DNA from: Branchinecta lynchi
Taxonomy: Eukaryota; Arthropoda; Branchiopoda; Anostraca; Branchinectidae
DNA: 64,000 bases
Assembly (NCBI GenBank): GCA_023053575.1
Contig: JAKZAP010000021.1
Location: 15,686,212-15,750,211, forward strand
Direction of reading: 5' to 3'
How positions within the stretch are numbered: position 1 is the stretch's first letter; each line of letters starts with the position of its first letter. The position numbers were made by a program, and so were the translations under genes. Under the pieces are notes generated by a model. That model ran no database searches. It saw only the letters and a list, made by a program, of their open reading frames with translations, and was not told the origin of the DNA. This document shows, in pieces, positions 11,701 to 26,700 of this stretch.

Positions 11701-14700
11701 AAGTTTTCGGACACACTGTATGTGTATTTTACTCTTCCTCCGCTGTTATCTAAAAAGCGGGTAACAAATAAATAAATAAACATTTACTGTTAATGTTGCA
11801 ATATTAAAAGCTGTCTGAATACTTTAAAGCTAGGCTCTGTTTTGAAAAAATATCCATGGCCTTGCCTGTTTTAAGCCTTTCCACAGGCAAAATTCACAAA
11901 CCCAGTTTTACGCATCAGTAGCATGTTACGCACATACTCGTCCGGACCAGACAGACAGTCTTCATGTCAGACAGTCTTCATGTCAGAGCTGCTGCGAGTC
12001 CAGCATGTCCGAGCCCGAGACAAGTCCGAGACCGAAGCAAGACTCAAGACGAGTCCTGGACAAGAATCGCTCGAGACGAGTCCGTGAAGAAAGCGACCAC
12101 GCCCCGAGTCCTAACAATAAATTTTGCCTTCCATTACTGAACTACATTCTTCATAGACAGGGAATTCACATGAGAATGAACCAGAGGAAACAAATCAACC
12201 AAAGGATATTTAATGTTTGAGGTAAAAAAGCATACCATCATTTGGATCAGGTTTTGAGCCAAAGAATCGGTGTGCTGTTTAAAGGACACCTGAATGAACA
12301 GTACCAAGTATCATCCCTATCTGTGTGACGTCCGTTAACATTGCCTGCAGAAAACCCAATCCAAATACGAAATAGTGTTTCCAAGCTATGATTTTTGCTC
12401 CATTTTGCATCTGTTCTTATTTCAGTACCGAACAATTTTAGAATGAACAAACGTCTCCAATCAACCCTTCTTCTGGAATATTTTTTAACCAGTTAAGCCC
12501 AAACGTATATCTAGAAGAAATTCAAACACGATCCGGCCAGCGCTGTACAAGATTTGAATGAACTGCGCTTTTTGTCTGGGAGTCTGCATGTGCCAACCTT
12601 CAGAAATGAACATTCCTATTTTGAAAACGTCACGCTCAGGAGAAGAATGCTCTCCGTGGCCAGGTCTGTAAATGCATTCCCCATGGTGTGTTTAAGTATG
12701 GTTTCATTGTTCACGTGCCCTTCAAAAAAGAGATTTTCATCAAAATAAGACCACATATTTGAAAACAGAAGACCTTAAAAGTTCGGGAGCAAAGAGAAGA
12801 GACAAGGTTCAATAGAAGCCGAAACTGACCAGACCAGGAGAAAAGCAGCACTTTTCCGCGTTTAAAGGAACAGAAAACTTGACTCAAACTGGACTCGGGG
12901 AGTTAGCTGACATATCAAGGATGTACCCCGAGTCGATACTGAGAGTAAGAAAAATTCTCGTTACGACCATTGCAGTTTCCGGGCAGTTTCCGAAAATTCG
13001 ACTTTTGAGTTAAGTAGTAAAAAAGCAAAAGGTTTGTGTGCCGGGAGTAGGAATCGAACGCACGACCTCCAAACTACTATCCCGATACTATGGCCGAAAC
13101 ACGGCCAAAGGCAACTTCTACAGTGCATAAGTGCATAATTTTACAGTGCATAAGGGGCAAGGGCCTTCCAGCTAGCTTTGGGAACACTAATGAGGGGGTT
13201 CGAGATAACAAAGAAGGGGGGTCCTGTCGAAAATAAGTCCCTGTATCTTTATCTGAGACCCCCAGGTCGGTTTGATGGCCGAAAGTTGCGTAGTCAAGAT
13301 TTCTGTGCCTTTAAAGATAGATTATTTGCCAGATATGTTATTGGGTGTACGGAACCGATTCTGCAACAGGTTAGAGGGATGAAGCGAGTACCGGAAATTG
13401 GTAGATATGATCCGATTCGAGCCAAGCTTGATGGATGGATAAAGAGATGTCGGAGATGAAACGTTTGTGTGCTTGATGGATGGATAAAGAGATGTCGGAG
13501 ATGAAGCGTTTGTGTGCGAGTCGTGTTCGCCAAAAGTGGAGGGGCATCCCGGGAATTTTGTGGATCGCATAGGTGGTCTAACGAGTAGAGCGATATTAGT
13601 GAAACTTATCTAAATCTGGAAGTATGGAGGTTACATACTTTGAGACTCAGACCTGATCCACCATACGGTTGGGGGCACAGGATTTTCCCGAAATCTGTCC
13701 AAATTTGAATGAAACTTGATGGGTAGAAATGAAACCATTGATGACTTTAGTACGTGTCCAAATAGGATTTGACCACGGTGGCTTGAGTTTGAGGGGGTTT
13801 CCGTAAACTGTGTTGCATGCCTAAGAATCAAACGAGTGGAGCGATTGGGACGAAATTTAGAAGGTGCTAAGGTCATATGCTCTAGATGACCCATTTTGGG
13901 GTCCAGCCGGATCTGACCTCGCCGGGGTGGGGGTTAGGGTGGAGCGGTACCGGAAATGCTCTTATGCGATTAGAAACTGATGGGTGGTAAGCACTTGAAA
14001 AGGTAGTAATGTGCTCGAATCGGATTCTGTACTGCACTGTGAGTTGGAGGGGAACAAGGATACAAGAGCTGCAGTGTATGACCAGATTACAGGGAAAAGG
14101 TTTAGTGCTTACCAAGCAAGGAAGGAGCAGACTGTGTTGTTGGTAACTTCTCTTTCATCAGCCTAGCCATGAGCAATGCTGCGCGTTGCTTTCGATCCTG
14201 CTTCAATAACCTCTCCTTCTCACTACTGGCTGCTTGGCTTTCCAGTTCAGCCAATCGCGAGGCAGCGTACCTTTCCTCTAGCCTCTCCCGCATTTGTTTT
14301 TCTATCTCCTCTGTATCCTGATTGGTCGGATTCAGCTCTTCTTCTTCGCCAATGAAAAATGAAGCCCGCGAGGATTCGTCCCCGGTGGGACCGCCGGGCG
14401 TTTCCCGGGTGGCGATTGAAACCATGGCACTTGATTCCTGCATTTCGATTGGTGGAAGAGGAGATAGCTGTGGAGTGACTACATTTTCATCTGTCTTTTT
14501 GTCCAGAGAATCACTGCTGTCTTGACGCTCGATTTGCGAGAAAGGAGACAGCTTGGGACTGTCTATATTCTGAGGAGTCACTGTGTCCCGAGAATCGCTG
14601 TGACCTCGTCGCTCAATTGGCGAAAAAGTAGACAGCTTCGGACTGTCTACACGCTGATTGGTCACTCTGTCCCTGGAATCACTATGGTTGGGTGAAACAA

Positions 14701-17700
14701 TATCCTGTCTGGCCAACAGCAGAGCAGCACGACGTTTTCTTAACCTTTTTATCTTCCTATCCTCGTCTTCGCTTTCACTACTGCTAGAAATTCGCCTCTC
14801 AATACGTAGCTTTGCCGGGGAGGTATCAACCCGCCGTATTTCCGTCGAAGTCGTCGACTCAACAGCCATCACTGACTTAAGCCTATTCAGCATCCGAGTC
14901 TTGTAATCTTCGATCGACATCTTCGGCTTAGTTGCAGCCGGAGGAGGTTTCGGAGGGGGGGAACTAGGCTGCTCGTCGGCGAAAATATCAATGGGATCTT
15001 TCCTTAGCCGCTTTCTGATCGGGGATTCAATTCTAGGAGGTGTCGGGGTTTTGGTGCAGCGAGTCAATTCTTCATCTGAAAATAATTAAAGGTCAGCAGT
15101 CGCATTCCCGACGTTTGATATTGTAGAGCGGAGTAGAGTTTTATTCATAAGAAGTATCTTTCACAGCGCAAGCGACGGACTTGAACTCTACGTCGAACAT
15201 AATCACTAAAATATAAATATGTATTCACTCAATTAGTTCGTCATTTCGATAATAATCATAGCGCAATTAGTAAAGTATGGCATCAGCCTCTGCAGAACTC
15301 GTCTAAAACAGTATATACTATAGACTCGTTCGGCAAACAGTTTGCCAAAGAATTCTTAAAGGACCCCTCACACTGTTTACTCTTCAACTTACAGTATTTT
15401 AAAATATATGAATACTTCAAAACTATGCTGTACTTTCGATAAATAACCCACGGTTTCTGGCTGTTTTAAGCCTTTTCCGAGACCCATTGACTTGTAGCCT
15501 TTTCCGAGACCCACTGACTTGTAGCGAAAACAGGGAAAGAATTTACATAACCGTTTGTTCTGATGGAAAAACTTCTCGCAGACAACCGGCGACAACGTGA
15601 TAACACATCGACGGTAGCAAAACGCGGCAAAAAAAAAACGACGGTAGCAACATCGACGGAGAAAATCAGCGTGGTTTTCTTAGAGGGGCTAGAATTTACC
15701 TTACGAAATTGGGGTCTTCGGGTTTAGAAATATATGCAGCGATTATGGAAGTAGGTTGCATTAGTATTATAGGTAAAACAGGTCCCTTAAAAACAGAATC
15801 GTTTATACTAAAATGATTTTAAAAAAAGAAGACAAAAACTTATGTTTTAACATCGTGTCGCCAAATTTAAAATTTTCAAGTTTTGAACGTTTGAAGTATT
15901 CCTTCAGTCCAAGCTGATGGCGCTCAATGAACGAGTCAGCTGAGATTTTACTCCAGTGATATTTCTCCTTTTTTGGCAAAGGTCCTCTTTAGGCCTTAGC
16001 TAGAAATATCGGTAAACAAAACCTCAGCTGATTTATCGCTTTAGCTATTTCAACCATGTTACAAAAGTTACACAAACCAGAACTGAATACAAAAAGATGA
16101 CTTGGTTCATCCCTGCTGAAAACGAACGAGACGTAACTTTAGCTCCACATTTTCAGATTATTAGATCTTCAAGCATCTGCTCATTAAACTATCCCGGGTA
16201 AAAAACAACTGACGACCTGCTCTGTCGTGCAGGGCTTTTTTTTTAATTTTTATAAGTAGTGAACTGAAAGACAAAAATGCTCCTCAGCCGGGATTTGAAC
16301 CCAGGACCCTCTGCTTACACGGCAGGCGCTATACCAACTGAGCTACTGAGGGGCTTGAGCGAGGGGTTGCCCACTCCCAAAATCGGTGTACACTGGGTGG
16401 CGGGTGGCACGCGTGGCGGAAGGGTGGCACGCGTGGCGGAAGGGTGGCACGCGTGGCGGAAGGGTGGCACGCGTGGCGGAAGGGTGGCACGCGTGGCAGA
16501 AAATAGTCATTTTTTAGCAAGAGGCGGGTGATTGGCGCGCGTGGCGGAAGAGTGGTGCGCGTCGCGGATGAGTGGTGCGCGTGGCGGATGAGTGGCGCGC
16601 GTGGCGGTGGGTGGCGCAACATGAACCAAGTGGCGGAGAGTGGGCAGCCCCTGAGGCTTGAGAACAGAGTTCGCAAACAAATACAATAGTCTGGTAGAAG
16701 CCAGCCATAGGAACAGTGATCCCGCCCGAAGCCAAATTCATTTGACCAGTTCACATCCCCATGTCAAGGAAATTTACAAGAATACATAGATCTCTGTAGG
16801 CCTATTCTTAGGACCTTTTTTGGTACGGTGGAAAAAAAAGTAGGCTACTTCTTCTTCTTAAATATATTCAAATAATGCATATATCGGATAAGTCAGCTAC
16901 ACTGCTTAAGCAGCGATATTTCGGCCCTTCTTGGCAAGGGTCCTCGCAGGTTTGCAGGTTTGTTCCCTTCCCCAACGTTGACCCTGAACTGCCCTGAAGA
17001 TTGACAGCCCGACAAGTACTCTTGCCAAGACGGGCCGGAATATCGCTGCTAAAGCATCGTAGCTGAAGTATCCGTTATATGCATTATTTGAATATATGTT
17101 TCAAAGTCAGCGGGCTCAAGGAATATTTATTATTTTTAAACCTAAGCTATTCTTTCCAGTGAGAGATTCAATTTTCTGGGGCGCTCAAAGCACCACCTAC
17201 TATTTTTGTTGTTACATTTATTATTACACTTGGCGTAAAGCTTTTAGCTTGTCCCCATTACTACACAAGTACAAACGGATTAGATATACTTTACACACAG
17301 AAATTGACACAAAGACACATTTTCAAACTACAAAAGCAACCGAGTAAAACGGGTGTCGATTGTACCACGCTTAAAGGTTTGGATACTGCCTGAATTCAAT
17401 TCAATTTCAATTCAATTCAGGTTTATTTAAACACCAATTACGGACTAGTCGAATAGCAGGTGGTAAAGTCAACGTACATTAAAAACGAACCAAAATTGTC
17501 AACATATACTAGAAAGTGGTCGAATTTCATATAAAATACTGAGAACAAACAATATAAAAAGTAACGATTGGGGAAATAGACAAAGAGGGGTAAAATAATA
17601 ACCTACTAATTTCTGTTACGTAGGGAAACAAAGGAGGGGACAAAGCTATTCTTGTATCTCATGTGTCGGCAAAACACTGGTTGAAGGGTAGGGACTGGTT

Positions 17701-20700
17701 CCGAAGCTTGTCTTTGAGGCCTCTCCCTTTCTGTTGTAAAGTTGGGGGGCAGGATCTCACGAAGGACTGGGTTCAGTAGAGCCTGCCCTCCAAACTTCAA
17801 GCACAAATTTTCGCGACGGTGAGACAGGGTTGTGCAATTAAATTTTTCAGAAAATAAATATAAAAGACTTTCAGAGTCTTTTATCCTCTCCGTTATTAGG
17901 AGAGCTCGGTATTGTATCCTCTCCAGAGCGTCCGATTGCTCGCGACTCACACCAAAATGCCACACAGGACAGCAGTATTCTAGGACTGGGCGAATGAACG
18001 AAAAATAAATACGCAATAGATGTTTGGAAGGGACACCATGACGGGAAAGAAGTTTGAGTCCCCGAAGGCCCATATTGGCCTTCTTTAAAATGAAATCTAC
18101 GTGCTTTCCCCACTTCATATCATTCGTGATGTGAACACCCAGCAGTTTTATTTCTTGTTGTGCACTGGGGATTGGGGGACAAAATTTGGGTACACTTTTT
18201 TGAAAAGAGATCGCTAGGACCACTGATTTTTCCGTGTTTACAATCATCTGGTATGCAGATACTTCATCAGAAATATCATCTATGATTTGTTGTGCTTTGC
18301 TTTTTACATTTCTACGGCAGACTTCTAACAAAGAGAGGACATCTACGTATTTCCAACGATCATCCATCAATGTCGCAGGCTCATTGACCATAACTAGAAA
18401 CAGCAGCGGACCCAAAAGCGTACCTTGAGCAACCCCACAGAAAATTGGAAGAGTGTCAGAATATGAATTCTTATATTTAGTTCTATTGTATAGAAAATTT
18501 ACGACTATTTTGACAAGAAATGATGGCACATTAAACTTTACTTTCAATTTCTGTAGTAGTATGCTATGGTTTATTAGCTCGAACGCTTTACGTAGATCAA
18601 TGGCAATCAGATTGACCCAATGGTCCGGGTCCTCTAAATTTTTTTAAATGGTATCCACCAAACTAACCAAGTAATGGGTTGTAGAGGTTTTGGGGAGATT
18701 ACCAAATTATTTTGTGTCTATTAACTTTAGAATCTTTCCTTTCAACCAAAGAAGAAAAGAAATCAACAACTGCTGCTGGCAAACTTTTCAACGGTTCGGT
18801 TACCATATTTTTGCCTAGCCGCTGTCAGACATGGGCGAATCCGGATTCGGATTCGAATCCAGGATTCGTGCTTTTGGCCTTATTCGGATTCGGTCTCGCA
18901 TTCCAAACCCTTAATCTTACAAATCCGCTCAAATTTCTAGATAGCATCCTTCCGGTTACCGTTTCCCAATTTTTACACAGTGGGCTCGGGCAATCTAACT
19001 TTTTGGTCTACACCACCAACCATCGTCAGTAATCTATCACGTTATCTGATTACCTTAGACACCAGTGCTCTTTCTCGCCTCTGATATTTAAACCATAACT
19101 ATAGTATTTGGTGGATTATGGGCCTGATAATTAATGGGTTTAAGTGAGTGATGAATAGATTGAGACCATTTAAAGTGAGGTCGACGACGCCGACCGAGAA
19201 AGAGTAGAGCAAATGAGATGAGGTTGGATGTTTTGTCTTTTCCTCATGGCATTATGGTATTAGCTACACGATTTGATTTTCATTAAGGTCGGATTCGATT
19301 CCTCAGCATGAACTGGTGGATTCCGATTCGTACCTCGCCCTGGATTAGGATTGGAATCCTTTCATGATCGGATTCGCCCATCTCTGGCCGCTGTTCATCA
19401 AGGTGAAACGAGGAAATATATGACGTGGAAGAGAATTGCCAAGAAATCATCCTAGCGGAAGACTTAAGAATAACTATGAACAGTATACACCCTTGGTTTT
19501 GCTTGCATCATGACCGATAAAGGTAAGAAACAGCGTAACTCACCGGACTCGCTACTTGATGATTCTAGCTCCATTCTGTCTTCATCAGGGCTAGCCGCCC
19601 TCTCCTCAACCCTGGGTCGTCTTATAACCCCGAAACCCCCGTTCGAAGCTCCTTCCGAAGGTTGAATCTTATCCATAAACGCCTTGTTGATAGAAACGTT
19701 TTGTTTCGGAGCTGGGACTGGTTCCACTTGGTCCACCTCTTCTCCTTCTTCGGGTTCGTCCGCACCCAACTGCAAGCTAGATGGCACAAGTTTGACTGGC
19801 TCCGCTTCCTTTGGTTTTACCTTGAAGCTTATAGGTGCTGCAAAGAATGGCAAATTAGAAAATACAAAAGCAAAACGAAGTTAAAATGGACCACAAAAGA
19901 TGGTCTTTTTACCACACACACAATGATAACCATCCCTACTGCCACTATGAATGTTCAAAACCACAAATAACACCGTCAAACAATGAGCAAATAATAACAA
20001 ACAAAAAAAATCTAGGTTTGAAATAATTCGGTATCAGCCGATTATCCGGGACAGCCGTTATGGCACGTAGGGCGCCTAGGATCAAAATAATAATTTCCTT
20101 CTAATGCTCCAACTGTTTATTACAAATACAAATAATTAAAAAACAAGACGAGTGTCTAAAAAAAAAAAAAATCAATTGAGTCTAATAATTCTTTGCTAAT
20201 AAAACATGGAAAATTTCGTAATCTGGGATAGAAGACATTCTGCGTGGGTTTTTTCTCGAGCCAAAACGGCAACCCGTCAATCAAGTTCAAATCTAAATAA
20301 ATTAGTGGCTTCCGATCAGCAAGAGAAGGTAAACATAATGTTTGGATTAGGTCTTGAACCTAGAACGGAAGATTCTACACTCAAATTTTGTTTGCCCTTT
20401 TCGAACTGATATGCTGTCGTCACGTCAATCAAGTATCAAATCAGAACGTGCTCCATTATGCTAGGAGTGAAATACCATGGGTACGAAGCTTCTCTCCTCT
20501 TATTAAGACCTGAACCACTCCATGTCCGCCGGGAAAACTTAATTTTACGTTTTAGACGATCAACTGAAAAACATAGAGATATTCTGCCTGATCTAGCACC
20601 GGCAACAGGACGGACCCGGCAAAAAAATCTCCTAGTATTTTAACACATGAAATGTAACGGTCGACGTATTTATTGCCATGTCAGCGCTACGAGTTAGATC

Positions 20701-23700
20701 AATAAAAATATCTATCTAATCTATCTACTTCTTTTGGTTTGCCAGTAGTTCTCAGTATTCCGTCCTGAATAACGTCAACTGCCACATGACGCCTACTGGA
20801 CTAGCGTCGCAACCGACGAAGCTGATTGTAATTTCCCAGACAGCCGTTTCAATTTTCTATCCTGACCCGGGAGCGGACCGGGCGAGGTCCGAGGTCGCAT
20901 GGAAGAAATGGAGGTACAGGAGGGGTATCCAACCTCAGACAAGATTTCAAATTTCCAGAGTCTTTCTTTCAGAATAAAATATCTGGCTTAAAAAGGAACC
21001 CAAAAATATGACAAACATACTAGATTAAAGCTAATTGAATGGTTTACATATTGGATAAACAAATATTGCTTCAATATTTCTATAGTTAAGCATATTTTTT
21101 TTTTTCAAACAAGATCACTTCATTCCAACTTTACCTCGACTAACTTTAGAGTTACCAAAGTCAAAAGCCAGAAAATCCATTTTCAAAGTAGCTTCAAAAC
21201 AAAGAAACAACAGAATTTGAATGTTTTTGGACACATGACTGTTGAAAAACGTTATATTTTGCCTCTAGACTGTCAGGACAGGATGTTCTGGCATGTACAT
21301 TCCACTTTAACATAGTCTAAAAACGAGGTCAGGTCCTGTACCAAGATTAGGCGAAGACGTTTGCCAGGTTTAAAGAGAGAAAGATTGAAAAGTATATGGA
21401 AATTTCATTTGTTAGGCCACTGGATCGCAGATTACAGAAGAAATCATAGAAAGGTTACCAGCACGGTCGAGAGTCCGTTTTCTCACGCGCTTCCTTCTCC
21501 CCATATGCTTCGATATACATAACACCTCGACCGAGTTTGTCTCGAGTCGGAACAGAGCAAAATAACACTAGGGAGTAGCGCCAAGATCTATGCTTTCCAT
21601 GTTTTGTAAACGGGCCATACTCATAGCGGCGCCCACTACACTTGCGGCATTCAAAGGGAGGCAAACTTGCAGGTTTATAAATTTCTAGTAAAGCAAAGGT
21701 GCGGTCTGCCCACATCATGGAAACAATGGAGGCTGTATCACTTTTTTGCTGTGTTCGGGATATGACGTTTTCGGAGCCAGCGCTGACGAACGACTGAATG
21801 AGTTTCAGTAGGGACGTTTTCTATCGCTAGTGGTGCTAGTATCTCTGCCATTGTGTGTCAATTATGTCAAGTCTTGGACAACCCCTAGTGTTATTTCGCT
21901 CTGGGTCGGAACATACTATCATCCTGGGAGTTATCGTAATCACCATAATCCACACTTTCGATTAGGGGGGCATTACGGAACTTAGTAGTATCAGTGTCTT
22001 TTAATTGTCATTCATCACTGGCCGAAGTAAACAAGACGAGATTAAGAGCGTGTTTCACCCTACTTACAGTAGTTAATACGCATGACGTCACGATTCTGGC
22101 TTTTAGAACGATTTTTCTATTTTCCAGCAGAATATCGTGAGATGCGTAGTTACCACGCTTACTACGCTCCCGAGCATGGTAAGCAAATAGTTACTACTTC
22201 GAAAAGGTTGGAACGGTCAGCGTAGTAACTTTTGGTGAGGTTGGAATGAAAATAGTAACTAATAGTTACTACTGTTAGAAGGGCGGAACAGGCTCTAAAA
22301 AAAATAGGAGCGTAAAAGAGATAAAAAAAAAGACGGACCGTATGAAATTGAAAAAGCAGCCTCGAAACTCACCAGCGTTTTTAGAGGCGTCATTGGTTGG
22401 CTCTTTCTCTTCTTTGACTTCCGGTCTTGCTGCGCCTTTCACCATTTCTTCATACTTCATCACCTTGAAGTCATAGTAAGGCCTGTACATGTGGTCTAAT
22501 TTGACGAAGTCAAACCGCGAATCGTCTACAGAAGAAAAAGAAGTCATCAGAATCCCACAACAACTTAGGCTTCTGGTAAGTCTGGGCCAAAACTGCTGTA
22601 CCAAACCCAATGAAAGCAATTTAGAAAGAATGTATGTTCGAAGTAAGAGCAGCGCAGCGTATTTCTCAGCACGCTGTGAAAAAGGGTAAAACAGAGATGG
22701 GCGAATCCGATCATGAAAGGATTCGAATCCAAATCCGAATCCAGGGCACGAATCCGATTCCGAATCCACCATTTCATCCTGAAGATTCGAATCCGGAACC
22801 GAATCCGGATTCGAATCCGACCTTAACAAAAACTGGATCGTGCACATTACATAGTTTAGAAATCAGAGGGGAAAAAAAGTACTGATACCTAAGGTTATCA
22901 GATAACACGACATATTACTCAGGACGCTTGGTGGTGGACAAAAAGTTGGATTGCGTAAGCCCACCGTGTAAAAAATTGAGAAATGCAAACTGGAAGGATG
23001 TAGACCAGAAATCTGAGCGGATTCGTAGGATTGAAGGTTTGGAACCCGAGTCCGAGTCCGAATCCAGCCTGACAAGCCAAAGACTCGAATCCGGATTCGA
23101 ATCCAGCCAAAAGGACGAATCCTGGATTCGAATCCGGATTCGGGTTCGCCCATCTTTGGATAAAAAGCGAAGATTCTATTATTTAATATCATATTTCTCC
23201 TTTTCTCCTCACATATCCGGTTGCAGTCCCTATTGATTTGTTGTTTTTCAAATATTATTCCTGACAATGGCCTGCTATAGACAAGTACTCTCCTGTGTCC
23301 GTTCCTGATAGACACAATTAATATTATTGTTGTACTTGTTTAAATACAACTAGTAAAATAGCCGCAACTTACAATATCACTGACCCGCTTACAGCAGTTG
23401 GACAACTTATCCAGGAATTCAACAATAATTATTATTATTATTATTATTTATTCGAATCCTTCAAAACTGAAGAGTAATGTATGAAAAGAAACAACAACAT
23501 GTCAATCAAACTCACACACACATGCACACAAATGAACAGCTGACTGTTAAAGACATATTAGCCAACTAAATCTACAATGAAATACAAGAGAAAAAACAAA
23601 GATCAAAATAAACAAACTAACCAGGGCGATTTTTTTATAGAAAAAAGATTGTGATGAAGGAGAATGTTGTCAGCCTTTTTATGAAAGTTTTGGATTTTAC

Positions 23701-26700
23701 TATTCAAAGTTTCCAAAGGATTCTTCATGTTAATGAAGGGTTAAGCAAGACCGGAAGAGTATAATATCCTTTTACTATCGGTTAGCTTTACAGATAGGTA
23801 AACTACTATAGTCGTAGTTCCTTAGTTTTTGTCTCTTACTATAGTGTTTTCTTCTTCCTTTTTTCTTTCCTCTTACTCCGTCTATGTCTTGTGCTTTCGG
23901 ATGGGTGAAAAAATAAAAACCAGTATTATTACAACAAATGCATTAAAGTTCAATGGCAGATCAAACAATCATGATGCCACATTAGCACTCACGAGAATAG
24001 AGGATTCCTAGACAACCTATTTTCGCTAATAGAACGTTACAGTGTTTTTGCTGACTGCCATACTCCGATTTACTAGCTTCGACAAATATAAGCGGAGTTT
24101 CTTTTTTCTTATCCATTCGCTGTTATATATTCTCCGGATCATTTGTATTGTTGACAAATATTCATATTAACGGTATTAAGTGAGAATTCCTTGTAAGCTG
24201 TGGAACCAGCTGCAAGTAAGTCGGTTATATTTGTCATTTTTGGCAGTATTGTAACTTTACATCCAGAAAACAAAACTTTTCGTCGATACTACAAAGAACA
24301 GAAGTTTCACCAGACAACATTAGAGCAATCTGACAGCTATAGAGACGGTTTATTTTAGCAACCACGTCACTCTGATCACTAATCTCATTAAAACTATTGA
24401 TTTTCGTACCTGGCAGTTAGTTTTTTAATTTCCGCGCCTTACAATACCATGCTCTGAAACCATCTCCGCCGAGACGCCGAAGAGGTAATGACAAGTGATA
24501 ACAAACAAACGACTTATTTTTGAAGTGCTCTCTAATGGAAGTCAGAAATGTGTATGTGTGAAGCATTTTATAAGAATTAGAGCATAGTTAGTGCCCATTG
24601 TGCTTTAATATATTTCCGAAAGCGTCTGTATGATACTTGAGATGCCTCAGGTCAGCAGCCGCCCCTTTTATAAGAAAACGATCGGGAATATGTACGCCGC
24701 ACACTCTGAAGTTTAGGAATACTTACTCTTGGCCTTCACGATCTGCTCAAAATCCCTTCCATTCTTAGCAACATAGCTCGCCATTTTGTCAATTATAACC
24801 TTCAGTTCACCAGTCGGCTCTAACAATTCCTTCTTTACCACTTGCGGTTCCGTCACCGCTTCCGCGGCGTCGCGTTGCTGCTGACGTTCGCGTATTTGCG
24901 AAATGAGCTGCCCGTAACTAGAGGATGAGTCTAAAGTAGATGGCGCTGGAGAAGCATGGACCTGAAAAAAAATGACATTTTCAGAGCCAATTAGTAGTAA
25001 GTTTGGTACAGAGCAAAAGAACACTAGGGAGTAACGCCAAGATCTGTACTTCCCACGCTTTGCAAAAGGGTCATACTCTTAGCAACGCTCAGTACGCTTG
25101 CGGCATTTAAAGCGGGGCAAACTTGCGGGTTTAGAAATCTCTAGGAAAGAAAAGGTGCGGTCTGCACACACCAAGGAAACAATGGAGGCTGTATCATTTT
25201 TTCATGCTCAGAATATGAAGTTATCGGAGCCAGCGTTGGTGAAAGACTAAATAAGTTGCAGTAGTGACGTTCGCTATCGCTAGTGGTGCTAGTATCGCTG
25301 CTTTTCGAGTGAGTATCAATTTTGTCAAGTCTATGGGCACTACTCCCTAGTGTTATTTTGCTCTGGTTTGGTACTCTTGAGCAAGAATCGATGAGCGTGT
25401 TCCACCCTACTTACCATAACTACTACGCATGACGTCACGAATTCCGGCTTTTTGCCCACAAGGCTGGAACCATTTTTCTATTTTCAAGCAGAATATCATG
25501 CCATGAGCGAATCCAATCATGTTACAGAGATGAGTAGTTACCACTCTTACTACACTCACGAGCATGGTAAGCAAATATTTACAATTAGTTACTATTTCGA
25601 GAAGGTTGGAACGGTCAGCGTAGTGGCTTTTCACAAGGTTGGAACGAAAATAGTAACTAACAGTTACTAATGTTAGGAGGGTGGAATGCGCTCTATAAGG
25701 GGAGAGTACCTAACTCGATTTGCAGCGGCATGAACGTAACCTGATCTGCAACCGGCAGGGTACGCACGTGTGAACCGAAAAATAAATGCGATTTACTGCA
25801 TATGGTGGCAGCTACACTGTAAAAATTTTCTCTGAGTAAGGATTAAAGCTAACTGCAGTATTTGCTACTAGAATTAATCTTATCTCAAGTGAGATTATCT
25901 CTCTGACATAAGATTAAACCGAATTAGAGATAAGATTATCCTTTTAGAGACAAAATTAATCCCAGTAGCAAATACTGCAAGATTAATTTTTACAGCGTAG
26001 GGTAACGTGGTTCAGGAGATACGTTCAGAAATGGCACATCACTCGGAACACTGCACGGACACTAGGGAAAACTTGCTGACGCCTGCAGGATGTACAGCAT
26101 ATGCTGATACCCGCCTTGAAATTCAGTTTGAAAAATATTTTTCGACGATAACCAAGAGATATCAGAAATCTGTATATAAGAACAAACTGGCAGGTCAACC
26201 AAAAAACAGGGTCCGGTGTACACTAAAGGATCGAACGATCATACGCGTTTTAATTGTATTTTTCAGCTTGGCATAGGCAGAGATGGGCGAATCATATCAT
26301 GAAAGGCTAGGTACGAATCCGATCCACCACTTCATGCTGAGAATTCGAATCCGGAATCGAATCCGGATTGGAATCCGGCCTTGACAAGAAACAAGCTCAT
26401 GTACATATAGTTTAAAAATCAGATGTGGCAAAAAGCTCTGATATCTAAGGTAAACAGATAACGCAACAGTTTACTGAGGATGGTTGGTGGTGGAGACGAA
26501 AAAGATGGATTGCCTTAAGCACACTGTGTGAAATTCGGAAAATGGAAACAGGAAGGATGAAGACTAGAAATTTGTGCGGATTCGTAAGACTGAGAGTTTG
26601 AAATCCGAGTCCAGCCTGACAAGCATAAGATTTGAATCCGGATTCAAGTCCGGCCAAAAGGACTATCCATCGATTCGAGTCCGGATTCGCCCGCCGATGG

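Noticed and set aside
12005..12220. SR-like 71-codon frame
   Set aside because: Derives from gagtcc/gagacg low-complexity repeats; resemblance to an RS domain is compositional and it is on the opposite strand to SFSWAP.
14322..14906. Plus-strand frames opposite SFSWAP exon 9
   Set aside because: Mirror frames of a real long exon with biased composition.
16277..16754. Repetitive frames with [10 protein letters not shown] or [12 protein letters not shown] patterns
   Set aside because: Translations of the 21-bp minisatellite.
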